Numbered from the stretch's first letter, positions 7,249 through 16,213 are shown. The stretch is 19,240 nucleotides of DNA from Phycisphaerae bacterium (GCA_021604825.1 BQJS01000085.1:1-19240), one strand, 5' to 3'. The notes: a model not told the origin generated them from the letters alone. Made by a program: numbers and translations.

Positions 7249-8820
7249 GTGCAGCAAGTTGAAGACTACTATCGATTCTGCCCGAATCAGCCGAAGCTGG
7301 TCATCTCCGACGCCGTGTGTTTTGGGCGTCGGCGGGCGAGCTACCCGTATTGTCATGGCTGCCAATTCAACGATGACGAAAAAGGCGGTCCGCAGAAGTC
7401 GGTGATGCCTCGCGGCTCGCGGATCGCAGAGGAAAGATCTGAAATGATCGAGAAGGTATTTAAAGCATACGACGTTCGGGCAACTTACCCGGACATGCTC
7501 AACGAAGATGTGGCTTGGCGGATCGGTTTTGCGTCGGCGTCGTTTTTGAATACGGCGATTCGCGGGATGGATCGGGCGGTTGGCGGGGCGACGACGATCG
7601 TCGTAGGCCGCGACATGCGCAAATCCAGCCCCAAACTCAGCGGAGCGCTCATCGAAGGCATTCGGGCTGCGGGATCACCGGTGGTCGATATCGGTATGAT
7701 CGACACCTCGCAGATTTATTTCGCGATCAATCACCTCAAGGCCTGCGGGGGCATCCAGACGACAGCCAGCCACAACCCCGCCCACTACAACGGTTTCAAG
7801 ATCTCGGGATTGAAGGGTATACCCGTGGGGGCTGACACCGGTTTGTTGGATATTTGCCGGATCGCTCAGAACACGGTGAAGCACCCGGGTTCGCAGATCG
7901 GCGATCTTTTCGAACGCGACTTGTCTGAGGATTACAAACGATTTGTTCGGGGTTTCTTGGATGCACCGCGCAAGATGCGGGTTTGCGTCGATGCCTCCAA
8001 CGGGATGGCCGGCAAGTGGGTGCCGATCATTTTCGGCGACGTGCCCGGTTTGGACCTCTTCTGCATCAACATGGAACATGACGGCGAGTTCGTTCACGAA
8101 CCCAATCCATTGGTCGATTCCAATCTCGAACAACTTCAAAAAGCCGTGCTGTCCAAGCGGGCGGACTTCGGTGTTTGTTTTGATGGCGATGCCGATCGCT
8201 TGATCGTGGTCGACGAAAATGCCGACATCATTCGCTGCGATTTGCTGACGGCGCTTCTGGCGCGAACGTTTCTCGAAAGAGAACCGGGGGCGACGGTGGT
8301 TTACGATTTGCGTAGCAGTCGCGTGGTGGCTGAGGAAATAAAAAATGCGGGTGGGGTTCCTCGACGTGAGCGGGTGGGCCATGCTTACATGAAAAAATCG
8401 CTGAGCGATACGAAGGGTGTCTTCGGTGGTGAGTTGTCCGGGCACTTTTATTTCAAGGACAATTACTACTGCGACTCGGGCATGCTGGCATTCGCGCATG
8501 TGATTAACATTTTGTCCAAGAGTGGCATGGCGTTGAGCGAGTTGATCGATCCGTTGCGGCGTTTCTGTGGAAGCGGCGAGCGTAATTTCCACAATGAAAA
8601 CAAGGACGAAGCCATCGCTGCCCTGGCAGATCAGTACTCTGATGGACGCGTGGATTTCCTTGATGGCGTGACGGTTCAATATCCCAATTGGTGGTTTAAC
8701 GTGCGGAAGTCCAACACCGAACCGCTCCTCCGTCTCAACGTCGAAGCCAGCTATGCGGCACTGCTCGAAGAAAAGCTTGAGGAGCTAGCCCCCATGTTGG
8801 GCGAGCCTGAAGAGCATTGA
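7249..8820 (+). CDS. Phosphomannomutase/phosphoglucomutase with Cys-rich N-terminal extension
   Basis: The protein (523 residues) is an alpha-D-phosphohexomutase, converting hexose 6-phosphates and 1-phosphates for sugar-nucleotide synthesis. All four family sites are present: TTASHNPAHYNG with phosphoserine S174, the metal loop DGDADR (312-317), sugar-specificity loop GGELSGH (393-399), and the phosphate-binding RKSNTEP (486-492). GEMSGH/GELSGH and the overall layout suit bacterial PMM/PGM. The mutase core begins near residue 66 (MIEKVFKAYDVRATYP). Before it is an extension with Cys11, Cys24, Cys35 and Cys38 (CPNQPK, AVCFGR, YCHGC), a possible zinc-binding unit. The GTG at 7249 has AGGA at 7235-7238. 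An ATG at 7444 with AGAGGA at 7428-7433 is a good alternative and would give a 458-residue protein without the extension. Confidence 0.9.
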   Translation: MQQVEDYYRFCPNQPKLVISDAVCFGRRRASYPYCHGCQFNDDEKGGPQKSVMPRGSRIAEERSEMIEKVFKAYDVRATYPDMLNEDVAWRIGFASASFLNTAIRGMDRAVGGATTIVVGRDMRKSSPKLSGALIEGIRAAGSPVVDIGMIDTSQIYFAINHLKACGGIQTTASHNPAHYNGFKISGLKGIPVGADTGLLDICRIAQNTVKHPGSQIGDLFERDLSEDYKRFVRGFLDAPRKMRVCVDASNGMAGKWVPIIFGDVPGLDLFCINMEHDGEFVHEPNPLVDSNLEQLQKAVLSKRADFGVCFDGDADRLIVVDENADIIRCDLLTALLARTFLEREPGATVVYDLRSSRVVAEEIKNAGGVPRRERVGHAYMKKSLSDTKGVFGGELSGHFYFKDNYYCDSGMLAFAHVINILSKSGMALSELIDPLRRFCGSGERNFHNENKDEAIAALADQYSDGRVDFLDGVTVQYPNWWFNVRKSNTEPLLRLNVEASYAALLEEKLEELAPMLGEPEEH

Positions 8821-8901
8821 CTGTATTGCCGCCCGTCGCAATGACCTTGCGATCGAATTAATACATGATATTTTTCTATATCGTTAGGGTCGAAAAGACA
8901 T

Positions 8902-10137
8902 ATGGCTGAAGCGGTTCATATTCAACTTTCGTGTGGTGTCGAGCTGGCTGTCTTGGAATTGCCGCATCGACGCGCTGTTTCTTCAGAAATTCGCGTGTTG
9001 ACCGGCGTCGTCAACGAGCCAGCCGACAAATTGGGCCTTGCCCATCTCGTCGAGCAAACGGTTGATAAGGGGACGCAGAACCACACCGGTCGAGAACTGC
9101 AGGATGCGTTCGACAAGATCGGCACCGGGGTCCACAGTTGGTGCGGAAAGCAGGCATGCGGTTTCACGTCGCTTTGTCTTCCCGAATACTTCGCCCGCAA
9201 CATGGAATTGCAAGCCGAGTTGTTGCGGACGCCGACGTTTCCGCAGGATTCTTGCGACGTGGCGATTGAGTTGGCCCGTCAGGAATTGCTGGCGTTGGAA
9301 GACGACGCCCAAGGACTGGCCGACAAACACATCGGCAAGCAGGCGATGGGCCCGCTTCTGGGACGACACACAATCGGTGAGGCAGACACCTTATCGAAAA
9401 TCATCCGCGACGATTTTGTTTCATTCTGGAATTCGAATTACTCCGCTGGGAAGATGCAGGTTTCCATCGCAGGGCCGATGTCCCCGGCGCAGGTTCAGGA
9501 TGTGATCGAAGCGCGGTTCGCCGAATTCGGCGATCAGACGCAGTCCAATCGCGACGTCGTCCCGGTCGAATTCAATCCCGCCACGACCCATCACCACAAG
9601 GAAACCGAACAAGAGCACATCGTCATCGCGCTGCGTGGCGTTCCCAAATCAGACGACGATTATGGCACAGCCCGGTTGTTGATGGGTGTGCTGGCTGGCG
9701 GGATGAGCGCCAGGTTGTTTACTGAAGTTCGTGAGAAGCTCGGTTTGGTTTATTGGGTGGGCGGTTGGCAGGAACATCCGAGGGGCGATGGGCTGATGTA
9801 CTTCGGTGCATCCACCACGCCGGAGCGCTGCGCCAAAACCTACGAAACCATGTTGGCTGAACTCGCGAGGGTTGGGGTGGACCTGACGCAGGAAGAAGTC
9901 GATCGAGCGCGCACCGGCATCGAAGTGCGTTCGGATATTCGCGGCGATGTCACTCGGGCACTCTGCAGCGAGATGGCCGACGACCTCATGCATTTCGGGC
10001 GACCCATCCCGCGTGCCGACAAACTCGAACGATTGCGCAAGATCAGCATCGCCGATGTAAAGCGATTCTGCGAGTCCCATGTCCACAACGCCCCGCGCAG
10101 CGTGGTCACATTGGGACCGAAGGCGCTCGATTCATAG
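8902..10137 (+). CDS. M16 family peptidase subunit with degenerate zinc site
   Basis: This 411-residue protein has the two-domain M16B layout of processing-peptidase-like proteins. The zinc motif HxxEH reads H48-L-V-E51-Q52: the second histidine is glutamine, so zinc catalysis is unlikely. The C-terminal half keeps the substrate-binding arginine/tyrosine pair in RLFTEVREKLGLVYWVGGW. The following gene shows the reverse pattern, so this is best read as the substrate-binding partner of a heterodimer, as described for bacterial M16B pairs and for mitochondrial processing peptidase. No signal peptide is visible, suggesting a cytoplasmic enzyme. The start ATG at 8902 follows an AT-rich 80-bp spacer. 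The catalytic subunit gene lies 28 nt downstream, so the two are probably cotranscribed. Confidence 0.9.
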   Translation: MAEAVHIQLSCGVELAVLELPHRRAVSSEIRVLTGVVNEPADKLGLAHLVEQTVDKGTQNHTGRELQDAFDKIGTGVHSWCGKQACGFTSLCLPEYFARNMELQAELLRTPTFPQDSCDVAIELARQELLALEDDAQGLADKHIGKQAMGPLLGRHTIGEADTLSKIIRDDFVSFWNSNYSAGKMQVSIAGPMSPAQVQDVIEARFAEFGDQTQSNRDVVPVEFNPATTHHHKETEQEHIVIALRGVPKSDDDYGTARLLMGVLAGGMSARLFTEVREKLGLVYWVGGWQEHPRGDGLMYFGASTTPERCAKTYETMLAELARVGVDLTQEEVDRARTGIEVRSDIRGDVTRALCSEMADDLMHFGRPIPRADKLERLRKISIADVKRFCESHVHNAPRSVVTLGPKALDS

Positions 10138-10165
10138 CTCTCACTAGATCGCGGAACCGAAACCA

Positions 10166-11404
10166 ATGGCCGACCAATTCAGAATCAGCAAACTGTCAAA
10201 TGGCTTGAACATAGCGATTGAGCGCATGGAAGGCGTGAAATCCGTAGCCGCTGGCTTCTTGGTGCAGACCGGTGCCCGCGACGAAACGCCCGATCTTGCC
10301 GGCGTGTCGCACTTCTTGGAGCATATGTGCTTCAAGGGAACGCCCAACCGAAGCGCCGCTCAGATCAACATTGACTTTGATCGCATCGGCGGAAATCCCA
10401 ACGCCTTCACGTCGCACGATCGCACGTTCTACCACGGGTTGGCCCGCTCAGCCGACTTTCCCACGCAGCTCGAAATTCTCGCGGACATGATGAATTCCAG
10501 TCTCCCGCCCGACGAATTCGACATGGAGAAGAACGTCGTTCTCGAAGAGATTGCGATGTCCAACGATCGCATCGAACACGTGGCGTTTGACTTGATTGTC
10601 GAATCGGTTTTCAAGAACAACAACCTGGCTTGGCCGGTGCTGGGATACGACCGAACGGTTAAGGCGCTGACCCGCGACCAAATGAACAATTACTTCCGAT
10701 CGCGCTACACGCCCGCCAATATGGTGCTGGTGGTGGCTGGTGCGGTCGATCCGGAAGAGGTCATCGCCGAGGCGGAGAAAGCGTGCGGTCATTGGAAAAT
10801 AGGCGAGCGCCGACCCGATCGCACCAAACCGACGATGGGAACCGGGACTGTCCAGAAAACGATCGACCGATTCAACCAGCAGGTGGTCGCGATCACATTC
10901 GAGGGGCCGGGCGCTTCACATCCGTTGCATGATACGGCGGAGGCGGCGGCTTCGATTTTGGGTGGTGGCAACTCGCGATTCTATTGGAACATTGAACAGA
11001 CCGGATTGGCACCGTACGCGGGGGCCTATCGTTTGGACTTTGGAGATTGCGGCCTGCTCATCCTGATGGCCCAATGCGATCCACAGAACACCGATCGGGT
11101 GATTGATGCCCTTCGCAGCGAGGCCAAAACTTTTGCAGCCGGTCCGGTGGCTGACGAAGAGATTCAGCGGGTCAAGAACAAGCGTCGCACGGGGTTGGCT
11201 GTCGAAGGTGAATCACCGCATCACCGGTTGATCCAGGTGATGGATGATGTCGATTATCGTGGGCGTCCGCGAACGGTTGACGATCGAATCGATGCGGTCA
11301 ACGCGGTCGGTCGCGATTCGCTGCGTGAGTATTTTGACGCGTTTCCGGTCGATGGCGAAGGGCTGTTGGTCAGCGTTGGCCCGCTCAACTCGTCGGCGGC
11401 TTGA
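10166..11404 (+). CDS. M16 family zinc metallopeptidase, catalytic subunit
   Basis: This 412-residue M16B peptidase carries an intact inverted zinc motif, H49-F-L-E52-H53 (in GVSHFLEHMCFKGT), and the downstream glutamate in EKNVVLEEI (E128 by the usual HxxEH-x74-76-E spacing). It should be the hydrolytic subunit. Its C-terminal domain lacks the usual R...Y pair: the region that reads RLFTEVREKLGLVY in the upstream protein reads RFYWNIEQTGLAPYAGAY here. The two proteins therefore complement each other. Substrates of bacterial cytoplasmic M16B pairs are poorly known; peptides or small unfolded proteins are likely. There is no signal peptide. The start at 10166 follows the partner's stop after 28 nt; the ribosome binding site is weak (CGGAA). 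Confidence 0.93.
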   Translation: MADQFRISKLSNGLNIAIERMEGVKSVAAGFLVQTGARDETPDLAGVSHFLEHMCFKGTPNRSAAQINIDFDRIGGNPNAFTSHDRTFYHGLARSADFPTQLEILADMMNSSLPPDEFDMEKNVVLEEIAMSNDRIEHVAFDLIVESVFKNNNLAWPVLGYDRTVKALTRDQMNNYFRSRYTPANMVLVVAGAVDPEEVIAEAEKACGHWKIGERRPDRTKPTMGTGTVQKTIDRFNQQVVAITFEGPGASHPLHDTAEAAASILGGGNSRFYWNIEQTGLAPYAGAYRLDFGDCGLLILMAQCDPQNTDRVIDALRSEAKTFAAGPVADEEIQRVKNKRRTGLAVEGESPHHRLIQVMDDVDYRGRPRTVDDRIDAVNAVGRDSLREYFDAFPVDGEGLLVSVGPLNSSAA

Positions 11405-11507
11405 TCCACATCCGAAAGAGCCTATCCTTCCCATTCGATATTGACGCCCATCGCCCGGCAGCCATGCGCGCGGTGATGGACCAACCAAAAAACGTACGGT
11501 ACCCACG

Positions 11508-14486
11508 ATGACATTTACGCAAATACGCCAGCAGTTTCTCAATTTCTTCGCGAGCAAAGATCACGCCGTCGTCGATTCGTCGCCGGTCGTGCCGCACGAT
11601 GATCCGACGCTGCTCTTTACCAACGCGGGGATGAATCAATTCAAGGATGTGTTTCTCGGAAGCGGTTCGCGGCCGTACGCGCGGGCGGCAGACACGCAGA
11701 AGTGCATTCGGGCTGGCGGTAAGCACAACGACCTCGACGACGTCGGCAAGGATACGTACCACCATACATTCTTCGAGATGCTGGGTAACTGGTCGTTTGG
11801 CGATTACTTCAAAGAAGACGCGATCAAATGGGCCTGGGAATTGCTCACCGAAGTCTGGGGCATTGAGAAGGATCGGTTGTACGCGACGTATTTTGAAGGT
11901 GATCCAGAGCTTGGATTGGAGCCCGATCTCGAAGCGGCTGAGCTTTGGAAGAAGCTGACCGACATCGAACCAGCGAATGTCATTCCCGGCGACAAGAAGG
12001 ATAATTTTTGGGAGATGGGGGCGACGGGACCGTGCGGACCTTGCAGTGAAATCCATGTCGATTTGACGCCGGATAAATCGGGTGGGTCGCGCGTCAATCA
12101 AGACGACCCGAGCGTGATTGAAATTTGGAACCTGGTGTTCATACAATTCAATCGCGTCGCCGACGGAACCCTTCATCCGCTGCCAGCCAAACATGTCGAT
12201 ACGGGGATGGGTTTTGAGCGCATTTGTGCGGTACTTCAAGGCAAGAAGAGCAACTACGACACCGATGTCTTCACGCCCGTGTTTGATGCCATCCAGAAAC
12301 GCACCGGGGCCGCCGCTTATGGCGGGGTACTTGAAGCTGACGTCAAGGACCAATCGAACAAACGCGATGCGTTGATGCGCGATGTATCATACCGTGTCAT
12401 CGCCGATCACTTGCGCTGCTTGACGTTTGCGCTGACGGATGGAGCGGTGCCCAGCAATGAAGGGCGCGGCTATGTGCTTCGCCGTATCCTCCGTCGTGCG
12501 GTGCGCTATGGGCGTCAATATTTTGACATGACCGAGCCATTCTTATGCGACCTCGTAGGACCACTGGCCGACCATATGGGCGACGCCTTTCCCGAATTGC
12601 GGACAGCCAACCAGGGTAAGAATGTCGAACACGTCGCGGAACTCATTCGTGACGAGGAAGTGTCGTTTGGTCGCACGCTCGATCGCGGTATTTTGTTGTT
12701 TAATGATGCACTTCGATCAGCGATTGATAGGGTCAGGGTACCAAGGGCCGTGCGCCACGGTGACAAGTCGTTGGATGCCAAGGCGGAACTCGACGCAGCA
12801 GTGGAAAAGTGGAACCAAAATCGCAGCACAAAAAGGGTGGGTAACCCGGTGATAAGTGGAGAGGATGCTTTCAAACTTCACGATACCTATGGCTTTCCCG
12901 TTGACTTGACCGAGTTGATGGCCGAAGAACGCGGCATGTCCGTCGATACCGATGGATACGAGCGATTGATGGATGAAGCCCGAGCGAAAGCGCAGGCATC
13001 GGGCGGTGGCGACGACGCGTTCAACATGAACATCATCGACACGCTGCCAGCCACCGACGACTCGGCCAAGTACACTGAGACGACGAGCCGGGGCCAACTG
13101 CTCGGGTACGTTTGCGACGGGCAGTTCACCGATGAGGGCGAAGTGCCCTTGGGTGAAACGGTTGCACTCGTGACGGATGCAACGTGCTTCTATGGCGAGC
13201 AGGGCGGGCAGGTTGGCGATCGGGGCGACATGGAAGCCACCGGTGAATCGCCCGGCGCGTTTGACGTGCCTGGATTCCGCGTCAATGACACCAAGCGCTT
13301 TGGCGAGACGGTTCTGCACATCGGCGAATTGGTGTCCAGCGAATTCCCGTTGGTGGTTGGCACGACGCTGAAGATGAGAGTCGATGTCGACGATCGCACC
13401 GAGATCGTGCGAAACCACACAGCCACCCACTTATTAAATTGGGCGCTGCGCGAGGTGTTGGGTTCGGGGGTCGATCAGCGCGGGTCGCTGGTGGATACGG
13501 AGAAGACGCGATTTGATTTCACGAGTCGCAAACCTGTTGCGGCAGACGAGCTTGAACGGATTGGCAAACTCGTCGAAGAAAAAATCAGCGCTGCGCTTCC
13601 GGTCCATACCAAAGAAGTCGCCGAGTCAGATGCACGAAAGATCAATACGTTGCGGGCGGTGTTCGGCGAGAAGTATCCCGAGCATGTGCGGGTGGTTTCG
13701 ATTGGTGCAGACATCGATGCGATGTTGGGATCGCCCGACGATGCGCAATGGATGCAGTATTCGGTCGAGTACTGCGGCGGGACGCACATTCAAACCACGT
13801 CGGACATTGAGCACTTTGTGTTGACCGGCGAAGAAGGTGTGGCCAAAGGCATTCGCCGCGTCGTTGGCATCACCGGTGCGTTGGCCGCCCAAGCGGTTCG
13901 CGATGGCGATGCCTTGTCGAAAGAACTCGAAACGATTGCCAAGAAAATCGAATCCGATGAGTCCGTTGATCTTGCCGATATGCAGCAACGCCTGACCGAT
14001 TCGGTCATTCCGATCGCCACCAAACATGCGCTGCGAGAGCAACTGACGAGACTTCAAAAGAGACTCAAGAAATCGGCGAAGGCTTCGTCCGCAGCGTCTG
14101 CAGATGCGGTTTTTTCAATCGTCGATGAACTGGTTTCAAACGCGGATACGCTGAACGACATCGCCGTGGTCGTCGGGGAAGTCCCGTCAGCCGGCGGCGA
14201 TGCCCTGCGCACCGCCATCGACCGCGTGCGACAGAAAACGTCTGGCTCGGCGGTCTTGCTGGCCACCCACGAAGATGGCAAAGTCACCTTGATGGCCGGG
14301 ATGAGCAAGTCAGCGATTGCGGCAGGCATCAAAGCCGGTGATCTGATTCGCGAGATTGCACCGCATGTTGGGGGTAAGGGTGGCGGACGACCCGACATGG
14401 CGCAGGGTGGCGGCGGTAATCCCGATGGCATTGCTCAAGCGATCACAGCCGCCAACGATTGGCTGCGCACCAAACTCAACGCCTAG
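11508..14486 (+). CDS. alaS: Alanyl-tRNA synthetase
   Basis: AlaRS charges tRNA-Ala and clears mischarged Ser/Gly-tRNA. The start MTFTQIRQQFLNFFASKDH is typical. The class II catalytic core shows motif 2 (HHTFFEMLGNWSFGDYFK, residues 85-102), ATGPCGPCSEIH and EIWNLVFIQFNR. The editing domain has the zinc motifs HTATH (H637, H641) and CGGTH (C756, H760). The C-terminal DHHA1-type domain ends in HVGGKGGGRPDMAQGGG. At 992 residues it is about 100 longer than the usual 870-880. One insertion is visible near residues 405-440 (polar and basic, just before the ISGEDAFKLHDTYGFP block). The gene follows the M16 pair after a 103-nt gap in which I see no clear promoter. Confidence 0.98.
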   Translation: MTFTQIRQQFLNFFASKDHAVVDSSPVVPHDDPTLLFTNAGMNQFKDVFLGSGSRPYARAADTQKCIRAGGKHNDLDDVGKDTYHHTFFEMLGNWSFGDYFKEDAIKWAWELLTEVWGIEKDRLYATYFEGDPELGLEPDLEAAELWKKLTDIEPANVIPGDKKDNFWEMGATGPCGPCSEIHVDLTPDKSGGSRVNQDDPSVIEIWNLVFIQFNRVADGTLHPLPAKHVDTGMGFERICAVLQGKKSNYDTDVFTPVFDAIQKRTGAAAYGGVLEADVKDQSNKRDALMRDVSYRVIADHLRCLTFALTDGAVPSNEGRGYVLRRILRRAVRYGRQYFDMTEPFLCDLVGPLADHMGDAFPELRTANQGKNVEHVAELIRDEEVSFGRTLDRGILLFNDALRSAIDRVRVPRAVRHGDKSLDAKAELDAAVEKWNQNRSTKRVGNPVISGEDAFKLHDTYGFPVDLTELMAEERGMSVDTDGYERLMDEARAKAQASGGGDDAFNMNIIDTLPATDDSAKYTETTSRGQLLGYVCDGQFTDEGEVPLGETVALVTDATCFYGEQGGQVGDRGDMEATGESPGAFDVPGFRVNDTKRFGETVLHIGELVSSEFPLVVGTTLKMRVDVDDRTEIVRNHTATHLLNWALREVLGSGVDQRGSLVDTEKTRFDFTSRKPVAADELERIGKLVEEKISAALPVHTKEVAESDARKINTLRAVFGEKYPEHVRVVSIGADIDAMLGSPDDAQWMQYSVEYCGGTHIQTTSDIEHFVLTGEEGVAKGIRRVVGITGALAAQAVRDGDALSKELETIAKKIESDESVDLADMQQRLTDSVIPIATKHALREQLTRLQKRLKKSAKASSAASADAVFSIVDELVSNADTLNDIAVVVGEVPSAGGDALRTAIDRVRQKTSGSAVLLATHEDGKVTLMAGMSKSAIAAGIKAGDLIREIAPHVGGKGGGRPDMAQGGGGNPDGIAQAITAANDWLRTKLNA

Positions 14487-14637
14487 CCACCATCACGTCG
14501 TGGAATTGAACGTGCGTGCGCAGGGAATCCAGCCCCATTTGCGAGACGTACAACTTCCGATAAACGCCTCATTTTCAACCCTATTCAACCCAGATTCGCG
14601 CAAAACGCTCGCTTGGATGTGAAGCGTTGGTTGGTAA

Positions 14638-15894
14638 ATGGACGATATCACCCGTGCAGGATTTCGGAATTCGTTCCCAATCGAGATGCCCATGGCAAAC
14701 GCCGCAGACAACCGATCCGGTCCCAGTTCAGCCGCGCATCGCGCGCGCACCAAAGTATTGGTGGTGGGTCCTGTGACGGCGGTCGGCGGCATCGGGCAAG
14801 TCGCCCGCATGTCCGTCAATGCGATGGACGCGCGGCGCTTCGACATCGCCACCTGCGACACCACCAAAGACACGCCTGAAGAACGCAGTCTCGCTTCGGC
14901 GCTGTGGTCGCACGCGAGGCGGCTTATCAATTTGATTCGAGGTATCCGCACGCATCAACCCGAAGTGGTTCACCTGCATACGTGCAGTTACCTGACGTTC
15001 TTTCGCACTCTGATTGACGTGGCGATTTGTCGTTGCATGGGGCGCACGTATGTCCTGCATATTCATGGTGGATTGTTTGACGAATTCTTAGCGTCGCTGC
15101 GTGGTTGGAAAAAAGCGTGGGTGTCGAGTTCGCTACGCCATGCCGGGCGGGTCATCGTTCTCGGTGAGCGCTGGCGCACCAATTTGATGCGGCGAGTGGC
15201 TGGCATGGATATCGCGGTGTTGCCCAATGCGATCGAGCTTAAAGATGATTTGCGTGAAACCGTCGCGCCGGAAATGTTGCGCGGGGTGACTTTTGTTGGT
15301 GACCTGTCCGAACCGAAACGTCCGGAAGATTTGATTGTTGCGTATGCGTCGCTCCCCAGCCCGATGCGTAAGGAATTTCCATTGCACATTGTCGGTGGTG
15401 GATCGCCGCAGCGACGCAGTCATTTGCGCTCGTTGGCTCAGCGATTGAGCATCGAGGATCGGGTGGTCTTTCATGGTTCACTTCCGCACGACAAGGTGAC
15501 TCAGTTGCTTCGCTCGGCCGACCTTTTTGTACTTCCCAGCCGGGCGGAGGGTCAGCCCATTGCATTGATGGAAGCGATGGCGGCTGGCACGGCGTCAATC
15601 GTGACGGGTGTGGGGGCGATACCCGAGACTGTCACCAACGATATCGAAGCCCTCATCGTCGAGCCCTGCCATCCATTGCAACTGGCCAACGGTATGCGGG
15701 ACTTGCTCGCGAATCCGGTGAAACGAAGGTCGATGGGCTACGCCGCGCGGACACGGGTCGAAAACGACTTTTCAACTGAGAAATTCGTCAGGTGTCTCAC
15801 CGCGATTTGGGAAGGCGAATCCCGCCGCAAAGCCAACAAAGGCCCGATTCCAATCCCCCGATTGGCCTCCACAACGTTTCGCTCAATCCTCTAG
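14638..15894 (+). CDS. Family 4 (GT-B) glycosyltransferase
   Basis: The 418-residue protein looks like a retaining GT4 glycosyltransferase, transferring a sugar from a nucleotide donor to an acceptor for polysaccharide or glycolipid synthesis. The N-terminal Rossmann domain has KVLVVGPVTAVGGIGQVARM with the glycine-rich acceptor-side loop. The C-terminal donor domain shows VTFVGDLSEPKRPEDLI, LHIVGGG, VVFHGSLPHDKV, and the E-x7-E motif E304-GQPIALM-E312 that contacts the donor nucleotide sugar. There is no membrane segment. The start is unsure: ATG 14638 gives the full length, while ATG 14692 (GAG just upstream) removes 18 unconserved residues. No other polysaccharide genes flank it, apart from the phosphohexomutase about 6 kb upstream, so the glycan is unknown. 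Confidence 0.9.
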   Translation: MDDITRAGFRNSFPIEMPMANAADNRSGPSSAAHRARTKVLVVGPVTAVGGIGQVARMSVNAMDARRFDIATCDTTKDTPEERSLASALWSHARRLINLIRGIRTHQPEVVHLHTCSYLTFFRTLIDVAICRCMGRTYVLHIHGGLFDEFLASLRGWKKAWVSSSLRHAGRVIVLGERWRTNLMRRVAGMDIAVLPNAIELKDDLRETVAPEMLRGVTFVGDLSEPKRPEDLIVAYASLPSPMRKEFPLHIVGGGSPQRRSHLRSLAQRLSIEDRVVFHGSLPHDKVTQLLRSADLFVLPSRAEGQPIALMEAMAAGTASIVTGVGAIPETVTNDIEALIVEPCHPLQLANGMRDLLANPVKRRSMGYAARTRVENDFSTEKFVRCLTAIWEGESRRKANKGPIPIPRLASTTFRSIL

Positions 15895-15957
15895 AATCCC
15901 GCCATTTCCCACCGTTTCAGGCCGATGTGGGTTCCCAAACACAAAAAAGCGACCTGA

Positions 15958-15988
15958 TTGTCAGATTTTGGGGTCCCAATGCTATTGT
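15958..15988 (+). promoter_or_regulatory. Possible promoter ahead of the hairpin region
   Basis: TTGTCA at 15958-15963 matches five of six -35 bases. TATTGT at 15983-15988 is preceded by TG at 15980-15981, an extended -10 arrangement. The 19-nt spacer is longer than ideal. Transcription would begin just before the structured segment. Weak but suggestive. Confidence 0.3.
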
Positions 15989-15994
15989 TACGTG

Positions 15995-16155
15995 GAGAGA
16001 GAGCGACCCTTCGGGGTTCAACGGATTCCTGGCCTGCGTGGGGGTGGGCAGGGAGCGGTTCGATAGGAGGGCTTACGAGCCCTCCTGTCTTCGTTTGAGC
16101 ACCGGCGCTCTTTCAACCTCGTGATGTACTCCTCCAAGAGAGAGCGCCGGTCTTA
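15995..16155 (+). ncRNA. Candidate structured RNA with four successive hairpins
   Basis: Four stems follow one another: ACCC-TTCG-GGGT (16006-16017, a classic UUCG tetraloop), CCTGC/GCAGG (16033-16037 with 16048-16052), AGGAGGGCT-TACG-AGCCCTCCT (16065-16086, a perfect 9-bp stem), and ACCGGCGCTCT/AGAGCGCCGGT (16101-16111 with 16141-16151, a perfect 11-bp stem). The string GAGAGAGCG occurs both near the 5' end and inside the last stem. I compared it from memory with SRP RNA, tmRNA, 6S and RNase P RNA and found no match. The strand is inferred from the possible upstream promoter. It could instead be 3' untranslated or terminator structure of the flanking convergent genes. Confidence 0.3.
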
Positions 16156-16213
16156 ACGAATTCGCAAGGAGGCCTGTTGGCGTCATTTCATTTCAAGATC
16201 GTACTCTGACCAA

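Larger units (their letters stand above)
15895..16213. other. Non-coding stretch between convergent genes, rich in hairpins
   Basis: This 319-bp stretch lies between the 3' ends of the glycosyltransferase (+) and the orphan gene (-). I see no credible protein-coding frame. Its main content is the hairpin series described as the candidate structured RNA, with a possible promoter ahead of it. None of the stems is followed by a strong T-run on either strand. Confidence 0.55.

Noticed and set aside
7675..8679. Minus-strand open frame of 334 codons opposite the phosphohexomutase
   Set aside because: It is a shadow of the plus-strand mutase, whose catalytic motifs are intact; the reverse translation shows no protein family features.
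11385..12353. Minus-strand open frame of 322 codons opposite alaS
   Set aside because: It lies entirely antisense to the conserved catalytic core of alanyl-tRNA synthetase and the end of the M16 gene; composition is that of a shadow frame.
16050..16090. T-arm-like GGTTCGAT, hinting at a tmRNA or tRNA remnant
   Set aside because: The bases flanking the loop cannot form a 5-bp T stem, and no acceptor or anticodon arm fits; the strong 9-bp stem there explains the structure better.
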